A stretch of DNA of 64,000 nt from Stentor roeselii (taxonomy: Eukaryota > Ciliophora > Heterotrichea > Heterotrichida > Stentoridae): contig RSEH01000142.1 of assembly GCA_006503475.1 (NCBI GenBank), forward strand, positions 58,866 through 122,865, read 5' to 3'. This document shows, in pieces, positions 20,004-29,639 of the stretch. Every line of letters starts with the position of its first letter. Positions within the stretch are counted from its first letter, which is position 1. Under the pieces are notes generated by a model that was not told the origin of the DNA, did no database searches, and was given only the letters and a program-made list of their open reading frames with translations. Position numbers and translations under genes: made by a program.

Positions 20004-21449
20004 CTAGATGTTTTTATTATCTATATTTAAAAGTTTAAAGTAGATTAAACTTTGATTATAAGTCTGATAGTAAGCTAATTTCATATATTTAATCTTTACT
20101 TTAAAGTGCCTAAAAACAAATAATTTTGAGTATTTCAGAATTTTACCATCTTCCCAAATACCAGAAATTTTATATTCAGGTAAAATCAACTCACCTCTTC
20201 CATGAAATTTATTACTTTTCCAATACCCCCGAAAATACATTTTTCCTTTTTTCAAATAAACTCCAAGTCCATTCCTTTTGCCCATTTCAAGCATGCCGAT
20301 ATAACAGTCATTATTTTGATAAAAATATTTTCCAGATCCCTTCAAATTATCCATATTCAAACACCCTTTGACAACATCTCCATTTTTCAACACTTTTCTC
20401 TGAACCTCATCAAAAATCGTTCTCTGGCAGTCATGAAAAAACAAAAAAATCCTATTCTCATAAACAATCCAATTAAAATCCTCAGGAAGAATGACTCTTG
20501 GAAGTTTTTTCTGCATTTTAACATCAATTTTATTTAAACTTGAGGATATTCTATGAACATCTTGATCCTTCATGGAAATTTCATCGTATTTATATGAGAT
20601 CCTTTGAACATCACAAGCTAATTGAATGTATTCTTTCATTTCGTTACAATTGTTATGAGAATTATAAGGAATCAAACTTAGGGGATCAATTGAACATTCC
20701 GTTAAAAATTTATCGTCTTTATAAAATCTTACCGGATTAATCAATTTTCCCATGTTATATTTACACTCAATTTTAAAGTTGCAGAATAAAACTTTAAAAC
20801 ATCCATCTCTAATGAAACATTTGAAAGAACCTATGAACTTGAAATTGGTTTATAATACTTTTTCTTGACCAAAGCTTATTATTTGGTCTAAAAAGAATTC
20901 ACCTTTGAACAATTTAAGTTTTTTTACTTAACAATAACCGAATCCTTGTCTGAACCCGTTTTGGAAATTTCCTAAATAAACTGAAAGCTGCTTATAGAGA
21001 ATTCCATAACCATGAGGTTGATTTAACTGGTTATACTCTCCGATATAAGGACCTACTAATGTATCAATTGAGGCTATTGGACCTAGTGGCCGATTAATTA
21101 CATGCTGAAACATTTCTAATCGATTTTGACCTTGTAGAACAGAATAGTAGCCTGCTTGTGATTCATCTATTACTTCTTTGTAGTTTCCTCCAGCGAGAAT
21201 AAATTGATATGGAAACCTAATTGTAAGTGATGCTATCTCTGTTATAATCTTTTTTACCACTCCCGATTTAAATGATATCATAACACTTAATTCATTTGTC
21301 GAAAATGTAGCCATTCCCTCAGGTCGACCTTTTACCCAATATCCTTCAATAGAACATCCTATATTATAGTTTTTTGTACCTTTTCCATGAGGAGCTTCAT
21401 TTTCAACAAAACCATTGTATATTCCATGCTCTGTAATAAGACTTTCCAT
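20004..21449 (-). pseudogene. MORN-repeat protein with two in-frame TAA codons (copy A)
   Basis: A 482-codon reading frame from ATG 21449 to TAG at 20004 with TAA at codon 174 (20928-20930) and codon 200 (20850-20852). Between and after the stops the same frame stays similar to copy B at 21727-23060 without gaps (LFKGEF, NFKFIGSF, CNFKIECKYNMGKLINPV, RVILPEDFNW), so the stops lie inside the gene. The Lys codon AAA of copy B is TAA at the second site, a single-base change. MORN units: YIGEYNQLNQPHGYGILY near 136, YIGMLEMGKRNGLGVYL and YFRGYWKSNKFHGRGEL near 390-425. MORN repeats bind membranes and scaffold cortical or ciliary structures. No 15-nt GT-AG interval removes either stop. Likely a decaying copy; readthrough is the alternative. 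Confidence 0.75.
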
Positions 21450-21726
21450 AGTTTATAGAGTTTATTATACTGAAATTCAGATCTGAGATCAAACTTCGAT
21501 CAAAGTTAGTAATAGAAATATAAGATTAGAGTAAATTTGAATCAATATCCTAGTCTATCTAAATATTATTTGATTCAGAAGTGAAAAGAGATAACTTTAG
21601 TTTTAGTTTTTAAATGGTTATTTATGTATAAGGGTTCTCAAAGTTTTATGTTTTCATAGACATTCAATATGAAGGATTAGTAAAATTTATTTATCTATAA
21701 TTATTGAAAAAAGTACTATATAAGAT

Positions 21727-23060
21727 CTAAAGTATCACAACTTTACATGTTTTTTGCAATTTTCCTTGGTTCCAAATACCAATGATTTTAACTTCGTTTA
21801 AAAATAATTCTCCCTTTCCATGGAACTCATCATTTTTCCAATACCCTCTATAAAATATTTTCCCTTCCTTAACATAAACTCCTACTCCACATCTTAGATT
21901 GTTCTCAACCATTCCAACATAAACATCTTTACTCAAATACACATATCTTACAGTAAAATTTTTATTCTGAAAGCGCTCATGTATATAACCTTCATTTTCT
22001 AATTTTTTTCTCTGAATCAACTCAAATTCAAAATTTTTGAATTCCTTTTGTAGAGGCTTTAAACTGTTTTCATAGGAATTCCAGTTATTTACTTCAGGAA
22101 GAATTACTCTTAAAGGTCTTTTTTGTTTTTTAGGATGCTTTGTTGTCCTTGACAACTCTTTCCGTGATGTTTCTTATTAGATTGACAAGTAAATGGAAAT
22201 GTTTCTAATTTTAAGTTCTGAGCTGCACAAGCCATTTGGATATACTCAATCAAATCATCTTGCACATTATTAGCAAGAGGAAGTAAATAATTAGGATCAA
22301 CATCACATTTTACTAAAAATCTGCCATTCTTATAAAAACTGACAGGATTAATCAATTTTCCATTCTGATAATTACATTCAATTCTATAATCACAGAAAAA
22401 AACATCAATCATTCCATTTTTTCTGGAATATAAAAAATTTCCAACGAATTTGAACCCAGTTTTCAAATATTTTTCTGTTGCTTGTCCGTTAAGTGTGTTT
22501 GAAATAAATTCTCCTTTATAAAGAACTAAATGATTTACAGTTAACCTTGCAGAGCCATGTTTAAACCCTTTAAAAAAGTATCCGATATACAACTTAAAAG
22601 GTCTAACTGAAATCCCAAAACCATGTGGAGTCCCGTTTTGGTCAATTTCCCCGAGGTAAAGATAATTTGAGTAAAAACAACTTTTAACTATGTTTAGTCG
22701 ACGGTTGATTGTATGATGATATACATCAATCATACCTGGAACACCCAGAACAGAGTAATATCCATTTTCTGAATCATCAAGAACTTCTTCGTAATTTTCT
22801 TCAGTTTGAATGAATTTGTAGGGAAATCGAATTGTTAAGGATTGCTGGTTTGTTTGGATCTTTTTTATTGATCCTGATTTGAAGGCTACTTGAATGATGA
22901 GTTCTGGGGTTTTGAATAGTGCTTTCCCCTCGGGCCTACCCTTGACCCAGGTTCCTTCAATTGAACATCCAAAGTTATAGTTTTTGAAACCTCTTCCATT
23001 GGGAGCACCTTGAGAGACTTGGCCAATATATGTTCCATGCTTTGTTGATAGATTTTCCAT
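21727..23060 (-). CDS. MORN-repeat protein, frame change at an A-rich slippery site (copy B)
   Basis: ATG at 23060 opens 316 codons (ending 22110) with MORN-type units (YIGQVSQGAPNGRGF, YLGEIDQNGTPHGFGI, YIGYFFKGFKHGSARL, YKGEFISNTLNGQATE). The homologous C-terminal part (RVILPEVNNW, YVGMVENNLRCGVGVYV, YFRGYWKNDEFHGKGEL) lies in the -1 frame and ends at TAG 21727-21729. Frames change at 22131-22125 where the transcript reads CTA AAA AAC, containing the heptamer A AAA AAC in the phase used by -1 ribosomal frameshifting. One extra A in this run, or in the A6 run just after it, would also restore the frame. No GT-AG interval of suitable length joins the two parts. Copy A has no frame change here. 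Confidence 0.75.
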
Positions 23061-23425
23061 TAATTGTAAATATAGAATCAAATCAAGGTAATTTTCTTAA
23101 AGTTTATATAATTTCTTTGAAACTAAAACCAACCAGTTTAGGTCTCAAAAATTATAATTATATATAGAGATTTAGATATTTTACAATAAAATAATTAATT
23201 TTTATAGCCGAGACTATCGAAAAAGTAATTTTTTGTATTAAGTTTGTCTTTGGTTTATTGGAATTGAGTATAAATAATCAATTATCGATTCTTGACTAAA
23301 GATTTTATATCAGAAATGAAGAAAGTTTATAGATCTGTTATAAATTCATGATGAGAGTTAAATTAATAGTAAAATAAAGTCCTAAACTAATTTGGTATAC
23401 CAATTGTAGAGTGTCTATTATAAAT

Positions 23426-25261
23426 ATGAGCGACCTTAATATGCGTGGTTCTTGGAATGCTAAATCAGAATTGAATTCAAGTGGGCATAACTCTGAAATG
23501 CCAATCCCAAATCATCAAACGCCCAACTTCTATAACAGCCATAGTCAATATTATACACATGGTGTGTACACTGATCAAAGTATTCTAAATAATAATTCAG
23601 CTACTCATTCTGTATATCCAAGCTCTCCTTCACAAGAAATTCAACCTTACGTACCCGATAAACAACCAATAAGCGACTACCCCAACCAGTCATTTATTCA
23701 TCCTAATAATATCAACAGTCCTCAGTCATTCCCAGTAAACCTACCCCCAGAGCATAACTCTTTCTCATCATACTCCGGGTACTATTCCCCAGAAGCATCC
23801 TTATCCCAGTCCGTTCATGATTCAAAACCACTAAAGTTCACAATGAACCAAAAGCTAAAACAAGGTTTAGCCAATAAGCCATTGCCCATCTTCACCCAAA
23901 CCCGATCAATACTAAATCAAAAAATCTGCTCCTTTTGCTTAAGTCCAGAAGATTCCCTGATCACATCATGCATGCACCCAATCTGTTCAGTATGCATCTG
24001 TAACTTCTTCGAAGAATACTTAACAACCTGCAATTCCAACATAAAAACATTAAAAAAGTTCAGTTGTCAAAAGCCGAATTGTCAAAAGCCTTACAATTGT
24101 AGTTCATTCAAGGACTTCGTCCTTGAAGAGAGTTATATGAACTACTTGGAACTTGAATCTGTTATAATGAAAGAAGATTTAACATTTCCTGGACTTGAGA
24201 TACAAGAACCTGAACCAACTCAATGTTTATTTTGTGAAGAAAACCATAAAAGTCGAGAAATCAGTTGTTACATGTTTTACAAACAGCGGTTTTTATGCAG
24301 ATTCTGCAAAAATCGTGAATATGAAGTTAAAATTAAATGTGGACATTTCATTTGCAGGCCATGTGCAATTATTCAAGTCGTTAAGATGTTAGAGGAAAAT
24401 CCTTTAGACTTCAAACTTAAATGTGCTGATGAAAAATGCAAAGAGCTTTATGATATTTTTTTTGTTTATAACATGGTTGGAGGAGTGAAAAAGTTCGAGC
24501 AGTTAAGAGACGAGCAAATCAGTCTTTTTTTATCTAAGCCAAAAGTGTGCTCTGTATGTTATGGAGAATTTAAAGTGAATAAAATCAATACTATTCCTTG
24601 TGGCCATAATATTTGCAATGATTGTCTCAAGGCTTATTTAGTGTCTTGCTTGAATATTAATGACATCAAGAAAATCAATAAGTGTCCAGAATGTAATTCA
24701 GAAAATGCAGATAAACTTGAGGATTTTATTGTTATTCATCAGAGTCAGATCATGAAATTACTAGATGAAAAACAATTAAATTTATATGAAAAACTTACAT
24801 TAAGGGGAATTAGTACTGATGCTCAAGATAAGAAATTAGTACTTAAGTGGTGTAAAGACTGTGATTTTGCTGCTTTTATTGAAGCTGGCTTTGATAATTT
24901 TAAAAAAGTAGAATTTGAATGTCTAAATTGCAAAAAAACTTACTGTGCGAAATGCCATACAAATCATTTTGGTCTAACTTGTGGTTCCTCTAGATACAAT
25001 TCAAATAAAAATAATACAGAAGCTTTCGCTGAAGGTGTTAAATATAATGCTTGTCCGAATTGTAAAGAAGCTGTCTTCAAATGCAACGGATGTAATTTCT
25101 TAAAATGCATTTGGCCAAGCTGCAAGGGTGTTAATTTCTGTGCAATCTGCCAAAAGCAATTAACTGTACTCATCACATAGATAGACCAACACTACACCCA
25201 CTTTAAACTATCAGGTCCCTTCGGAAGCACCTGCAACACGACGGACCGAATAAGCGAGTGA
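23426..25261 (+). CDS. RING-IBR-RING (RBR) E3 ubiquitin ligase, paralog
   Basis: Exons 23426-25165 and 25181-25261; 606 aa. ATG 23426 is used, since the longer open frame begins only with GTG. Same plan as the RBR at 18002-19963: disordered Asn/Gln/Ser/Pro N-terminus, KLKQGL motif, RING-like CSFC...SCMHPICSVC near 170, second Cys cluster, RING1 CSVC...CGHNICNDCL...CPEC, IBR WCKDC...CLNC..TYCAKC, RING2 CPNC...NGCNF.KC...FCAIC with the catalytic-position Cys present. Without the intron the protein would stop at VLIT; spliced, it continues IDQHYTHFKLSGPFGSTCN, matching the paralog tail. Expected to be a cytosolic ubiquitin ligase; substrate unknown. Transcribed away from the MORN pair. Confidence 0.9.
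25166..25180 (+). other. 15-nt intron conserved with RBR paralog
   Basis: GTACTCATCACATAG. Its removal eliminates an in-frame TAG and joins a 26-residue tail homologous to the paralog; same position and phase as the intron at 18086-18100. Confidence 0.9.
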
Positions 25262-25326
25262 AAATTCCTCAATAGTTAACTCAATTCCTTAAAACCGAAA
25301 AAATCCTATTTTCCTTCAACCCAATT

Positions 25327-25420
25327 CAAAAAAACCCAAAAAACCCCAAAAAAAACCCAAAAAACCAAAAAATCCAAAAAAACCCAAAAACCCCAAAAAA
25401 AACCCAAAAAAACCCAACAA
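25327..25420. repeat. A/C-only low-complexity tract
   Basis: Apart from one T (25373) the forward strand is only A and C here: runs of CCC or CCCC separated by 5-8 A, repeated about nine times. The reverse strand is T/G with at least six runs of three or more G, so it could fold as a quadruplex. It sits about 60 bp before the COX5B-like start and 65 bp after the RBR stop. Confidence 0.85.
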
Positions 25421-25479
25421 CTCTTCAAACTCCTTCAAACACTAAAAACTCGTCATATTTCAACCAATGGTATTAAAAT

Positions 25480-27231
25480 ATGTTCCGAGGACTATCTCGA
25501 GCATTTAGCCAGCTTCGTTCAAAAGGACTAATCCAGCCTCTAAAGCGAGACCTTTTCACTCTTCGTGACATTTTTGGTACAGTGAAGAAAGAATTCGAGC
25601 ATTCAATTGAGCCAGATGACCTGAACCACAATCCTCACACAATGGAAGCGACAGAGACAGAGCTTTTCGATGAGGACGCTCACGAAGTGACTGCGATGGT
25701 GACTCAAAACACTTTCGACCTTGAAATCATGATGGGCGACACAAACCCTCAGAGGAACTTCGGGACTGTCGACAACCCGGTGCTGTTGTTTTCTGCTAAC
25801 GTCGGGTGGAGATACGTGATGTGCACTGGAATGAATGATGAAGACGAGGGACTTTCTCATACTGGAGTCTGGTTCATTTTAAGAGAAGGACCTCTTCATA
25901 GATGCAATGTTTGTGGACAATGTTTTAAACTGGTTAATTTGAAAGATGAAATCAGCAAAGAAAATGATTATTATTTAGACCATTATATGCCTATTTTAGA
26001 AGAAGAGATGGGAGATGATGATGATTTAGTCACTCGATGGACTTTCCATAAATTTGCTGAAGAGTACCCGAGTCTTATGCCCATGCAGAACACTCTTGAC
26101 GGGTTTATTCTTGTTAATGCTGATGACCATGACAGGATCTTGACTGACCCTGCTTATCGTATTCAAAAGTTACAACAAGGTCATCAAACTTTAAGTCATC
26201 TTCACCAAGCTTTACTTGAAGTTGAGCAAAAAGTCCTTTGGAATCGAGGAGGCAGGCCCGAACCTGTTCAATACACGAAAGCTGAATATGAAGACCTTAT
26301 CACTGCCGAGCTTGCAATAAGAAAACTTGACAGAATCTTTGAAAAAATAAAAAGATATCAGAAAAGAGCTATAATGGAACCAGAAGATCATGAAAGAAGA
26401 GAAGCCAGGATGTTAGAACGTGCAGAAAAACGAAGAAAAGACTTCACGGTTTACATTAATACCAATGAACTTGAACAGAGATTCAAGGACTACTATGAAA
26501 GTGAATACAGCTCTGAAGATGACCTTCTTGCAGAACTTGATGAAGAACAGGAACTCATCGCTCAGGGAATCTTTAACTTCAAGAACTATAACTTTGTTGA
26601 AGAAGGCACTGATGGCACTGTTCCTGCTGTTGAGTCAGTCTTTGATAATAAAATCTTCAAGTTTAAACATCGCAAGTGGAATGAAGACCCTGCTTCTCAC
26701 TTTATCAGGCAAAACAGAATGATTAACAGGTATCTTGAAAGACTCCAACAACGTGTTGAAGGAAAAAAATTGGAAGATGATACTTCAAAAAGTTTTGCGG
26801 AAAATGAAGGGGTTAAGCAATATATGGATTATTATGAAAGTGATGTTGAGGACTTGAAAGATTTCAATAATATCACCTCAGATGAAATGTCGAAATTTAA
26901 AGATGTTTTCCATGATTATTCTAAACCTTTAGGTGAATTTAAGAAAACCTATTCTTTTAAGACAAGGGAATATGATAATTCCATGTCGTTTATGAATAAC
27001 TTGAAAGCTCATTATAAAGATATGAGGACTCGAATCATGCCAGAGATTAAAAAACAAATGAGAAATGCGGCATCTCAAGAGATTAGGTCGAGTAGCTATA
27101 GTGTCCTTAAAAACGCACCTGAACAAGAAGAACTCAAGATGGTCAAAGGACTTGACCTTCTCTTCGCCCATCATATCAAAGCAAGTGAAGAAAATTCGAA
27201 GACTCCAAGTCTGGGTGATAAAGCTAAGTAG
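25480..27231 (+). CDS. COX5B: Mitochondrial cytochrome c oxidase subunit 5B-like protein with long extension
   Basis: 583 aa. The N-terminus (MFRGLSRAFSQLRSKGL) is basic and amphipathic, as in mitochondrial presequences. Residues about 94-155 match the COX Vb/5B fold: FGTVDNPVLL, an inserted acidic loop MNDEDEGLSHTG, VWFILREGPLHRC and CNVCGQCFKLV. The second zinc pair C142/C145 is present; the first pair is reduced to one Cys (C115 in VMCTG). About 430 residues of charged helix follow, far beyond the ~100-aa size of animal and fungal 5B. Ciliate complex IV is known for enlarged subunits, so this extension fits a lineage-specific oxidase scaffold. Single exon. Confidence 0.85.
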   Translation: MFRGLSRAFSQLRSKGLIQPLKRDLFTLRDIFGTVKKEFEHSIEPDDLNHNPHTMEATETELFDEDAHEVTAMVTQNTFDLEIMMGDTNPQRNFGTVDNPVLLFSANVGWRYVMCTGMNDEDEGLSHTGVWFILREGPLHRCNVCGQCFKLVNLKDEISKENDYYLDHYMPILEEEMGDDDDLVTRWTFHKFAEEYPSLMPMQNTLDGFILVNADDHDRILTDPAYRIQKLQQGHQTLSHLHQALLEVEQKVLWNRGGRPEPVQYTKAEYEDLITAELAIRKLDRIFEKIKRYQKRAIMEPEDHERREARMLERAEKRRKDFTVYINTNELEQRFKDYYESEYSSEDDLLAELDEEQELIAQGIFNFKNYNFVEEGTDGTVPAVESVFDNKIFKFKHRKWNEDPASHFIRQNRMINRYLERLQQRVEGKKLEDDTSKSFAENEGVKQYMDYYESDVEDLKDFNNITSDEMSKFKDVFHDYSKPLGEFKKTYSFKTREYDNSMSFMNNLKAHYKDMRTRIMPEIKKQMRNAASQEIRSSSYSVLKNAPEQEELKMVKGLDLLFAHHIKASEENSKTPSLGDKAK

Positions 27232-27263
27232 CTTAGATAACCAAGTTATTAGAAATAATCATT

Positions 27264-27791
27264 ATGAACATGACGTCCACTTCAAAGAAACTGTCCAAAA
27301 GTCACATCACTGAACAACGGTTTGAACCTTATAATAAAGCAAGAGACTATGTCGATCATCTGGTCAAGTTTTTTGATAGAAAAAGAGACAACTTGATTTA
27401 TGATGAATCTTCTATTTTAAATCAGGTTTTCAAAGAGCAAACTCCTGTCAACTCTTTACATAAACTTTCACTTATGCCTAAGTCGTCACTTGCTATTGAA
27501 CTCTCTGAAAAGATGAGACTTGTCAACGCTTTTCATAACTTGAGTGAAAGAAAAGTGAAGAAAATTTCATTCAGGGAAAAAAAATCGAGTTTTCTTTCAA
27601 AAAGGTCAAGAAATACTTTTTTCACTACAAAAAAGTACAAATCGATGTTGAGCAGGTTGAAAAATGACTTAAAAATAACTGAAAAGAATGAAGAGTCCAC
27701 TTTTATCACAAGTGAATCGAAGTACTCAAAAAGATTCGATGAATTTGGAACTCCGAAGAAAAGGCCTACTTGTTTTTATCCTCCTATTTAA
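27264..27791 (+). CDS. Small basic protein of unknown function
   Basis: 175 aa, Lys/Ser-rich. N-terminal half may be helical (YNKARDYVDHLVKFFDRKRDN); residues about 90-130 are very basic (ERKVKKISFREKKSSFLSKRSRN). Starts 32 bp after the COX5B-like stop on the same strand. No family recognised. A nearby second ATG (27270) is equally usable. Confidence 0.6.
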   Translation: MNMTSTSKKLSKSHITEQRFEPYNKARDYVDHLVKFFDRKRDNLIYDESSILNQVFKEQTPVNSLHKLSLMPKSSLAIELSEKMRLVNAFHNLSERKVKKISFREKKSSFLSKRSRNTFFTTKKYKSMLSRLKNDLKITEKNEESTFITSESKYSKRFDEFGTPKKRPTCFYPPI

Positions 27792-27860
27792 TAGATGTAT
27801 TTAGTTTGATACTGTTTAAATCCTTATTATAGGTCTATTAGTTCAGAGATAAGTATTAAC

Positions 27861-28589
27861 ATGGAATGGCCTCCTTGGTACCTGTCTTCAAGTGAAGAAC
27901 TTTCTTTTGTTGGACTTGACCAGGCAAGGGCTGAACTCGTTCCCACCGGGATTCACGCTTTTGACAGGCATTTCGGAGGACTTGCCGTTGGACAGATCTA
28001 CGAAATCACCGGAGAAGCAGGAAGTGGAAAGACGAATTTCTCATTGCAGATAAGTAAAAACATCTGTGAACTTCAAAATTCTCAAGTTTTTTTCATTTCA
28101 ACTCAAAAACCACTGAGTCAAAGTCGTCTTCGATCAATCGGAATAGACCAAAGCAAGTTTTTAAATCACTACAGTCCAAGTTTATCAGAATTTTTTAAAC
28201 TTTTCAATGAAGATCTTCCAGAATTCGCGAAAAACTTAAAACTTCTGGTTTTAGACAATATTTATTCACTAGTAAATCATGAAGAACTTGCTGATCGACA
28301 TTTAAAATCACAGGTTTTTCAGAGAATCGCTGTTTCTTTAAAGTATTTATCTCTTTGCTTTAAGTTTGGAGTGATTATCGTGAATAATGTCGTCTCTGAT
28401 ATGAATCAATCAGTGTGTCCTGGACTGGGAATTGCGTGGTCTTATTGTGTAAATCACAGAATTTTTCTTAGTAAAGGCCATGACCGGAAAGTGCTGAGAG
28501 TCATTTTCTCTAATTGCAAGTTGGCAGTTACTCGGTTTTCGATGACCATTTCAAATGATCAGGTCGAGTTAGAAGAAGAGGTTGTTTGA
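27861..28589 (+). CDS. XRCC3: RAD51 paralog, XRCC3-like
   Basis: 242 aa, single exon, TGA stop. RecA/RAD51 core: VPTGIHAFDRHFGGLAVGQIYEI leads into Walker A GEAGSGKT (51-58); Walker B is LLVLD (128-132); VIIVNNVV follows as the beta-strand after it. PGLGIAWSYCVNHRIFL (about 187-203) is the segment best matched by XRCC3 and the DMC1-like paralogs (ALG..W...V..R). It lacks the N-terminal helix-hairpin domain of RAD51 itself and is shorter than human XRCC3 (346 aa). Role by family: homologous-recombination repair in complex with another RAD51 paralog. Assignment to XRCC3 rather than RAD51D or XRCC2 is likely but unproved. Confidence 0.8.
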   Translation: MEWPPWYLSSSEELSFVGLDQARAELVPTGIHAFDRHFGGLAVGQIYEITGEAGSGKTNFSLQISKNICELQNSQVFFISTQKPLSQSRLRSIGIDQSKFLNHYSPSLSEFFKLFNEDLPEFAKNLKLLVLDNIYSLVNHEELADRHLKSQVFQRIAVSLKYLSLCFKFGVIIVNNVVSDMNQSVCPGLGIAWSYCVNHRIFLSKGHDRKVLRVIFSNCKLAVTRFSMTISNDQVELEEEVV

Positions 28590-28668
28590 TATGTTAAATT
28601 GATTAATGGCATTTAGGATTTTCAAAGTTCTTATGTCCTAATAAGATTTATAGTAATTATACTATAGT

Positions 28669-28899
28669 CTAAATTAAATCTACTGGGTTTACTTCTGAAG
28701 TTTCAGTTGTTTTCGCTGCTGAGTGGTAAGCTATTAGAGTTTTGGTCAGTTTACTTTTATCAAAAGAGACTAGTTTTTTATGGAAGATTCCTAAGTCGAT
28801 CTGATGGTTTTCTATGATTTTTTTATGAAAGTTCGAAGAATATTTATTCAAAATCTGAACTTTTCCCCTGAGTCTTCGAACTTCTTTCATTTCTTTCAT
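28669..28899 (-). CDS. Small helical protein of unknown function
   Basis: 76 aa from ATG 28899 (the frame extends upstream but only with TTG). Mostly a basic helix (MKEMKEVRRLRGKVQILNKY), then a mixed tail. GTAGATTTAATTTAG at the stop (28669-28683) is a 15-nt GT...AG interval; if spliced the end would change to PTIV and stop. No family recognised; low-to-moderate confidence that it is a gene. Confidence 0.45.
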   Translation of the reverse strand: MKEMKEVRRLRGKVQILNKYSSNFHKKIIENHQIDLGIFHKKLVSFDKSKLTKTLIAYHSAAKTTETSEVNPVDLI

Positions 28900-29001
28900 T
28901 ATCAAAGTATAATCAACATGGTGTCCTGATATATTCAAGCCTTGCAATTCCAAATTAAACTCAATGAGTAGAAAATAATAAGATTATTCACTAGAGTCTA
29001 A

Positions 29002-29451
29002 TTAAATATCATCTAGTTCTTTGATGACATCATTAATAATCCCATGATGCTCTCCAGGAGGTTCTTTTCTTTCTTCCAAATCAAGATCGAATTCAAATTT
29101 ATGTTCTACCTTTTCAAAGGTTGGCTTTTCAGTAGTAATCTTTGAAACATTCATCAAACTTACATTATTTCCTCCTTGAGGCTCTACTATTGAAGTATTA
29201 TTCGGCATTTCAACTACGACTGTCTTTGATAATAAACTAGGGTCTGCCAAGGTCGTTTTTGATTCGTCTTTTTTCATTTGGGAAAGGTTGTCAAGAGCTT
29301 CGTGGTCCTTGTTGATGGTTTTTTTTCCATGATCTATCACTTCAGCTGCTTCGTCTTCATCATGAGGATTTAATTGCACCTGCTTTGAAGGTGGGTCTTT
29401 TGCTACTAGAACGGGAAGTGATTTAGTACTTTTGCTGTTTGAGCAACCCAT
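29002..29451 (-). CDS. Small acylated, disordered protein (MGCSNSK N-terminus)
   Basis: 149 aa. MGCSNSKS is a textbook N-myristoylation site (Gly2, Ser/Asn at 4-6) with Cys3 for palmitoylation, as in membrane-tethered signalling proteins. The rest is acidic and low complexity (PHDEDEAAEVIDHGKK, EFDLDLEERKEPPGEHH), with no folded domain. Probably a peripheral membrane adaptor; partner unknown. Confidence 0.75.
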   Translation of the reverse strand: MGCSNSKSTKSLPVLVAKDPPSKQVQLNPHDEDEAAEVIDHGKKTINKDHEALDNLSQMKKDESKTTLADPSLLSKTVVVEMPNNTSIVEPQGGNNVSLMNVSKITTEKPTFEKVEHKFEFDLDLEERKEPPGEHHGIINDVIKELDDI

Positions 29452-29457
29452 GATAAA

Positions 29458-29619
29458 TCAATAATAAACCTGAAAATGTAGTTTTTTTACTTTTAAGGTA
29501 GTTTTATTAATTATCTGAAAATTTAAGAGATTTTTCAAGGTTTTTAATTCTTTGATTGATTCTTCTTGATATTTAAGACTTTTTGATAAGTATTTTATTG
29601 AATATCTTGATTTTTCCAT
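29458..29619 (-). CDS. Possible 53-aa helical protein
   Basis: ATG 29619 to TAA 29458, 53 aa, charged helix (KSLKYQEESIKELKTLKNLL). It fills the gap between an acylated protein (7 bp from its ATG on the same strand) and the divergent ASH2-like gene (20 bp). Size and low information make it uncertain; it could be part of the neighbour's leader. Confidence 0.3.
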   Translation of the reverse strand: MEKSRYSIKYLSKSLKYQEESIKELKTLKNLLNFQIINKTTLKVKKLHFQVYY

Positions 29620-29639
29620 TACAACCCTTCCAATAATCA

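Noticed and set aside
20850-20930. Genetic-code reassignment of TAA
   Set aside because: TAA ends importin beta, the helicase and other genes here, so it is a stop in this organism.
20917-20932. 12-nt GT...AG intervals that would remove the TAA in MORN copy A
   Set aside because: Shorter than any supported intron, and they would delete residues aligned to copy B.
25327-25420. Interstitial telomere
   Set aside because: C/A units are irregular, without a constant repeat; flanked closely by genes on both sides.
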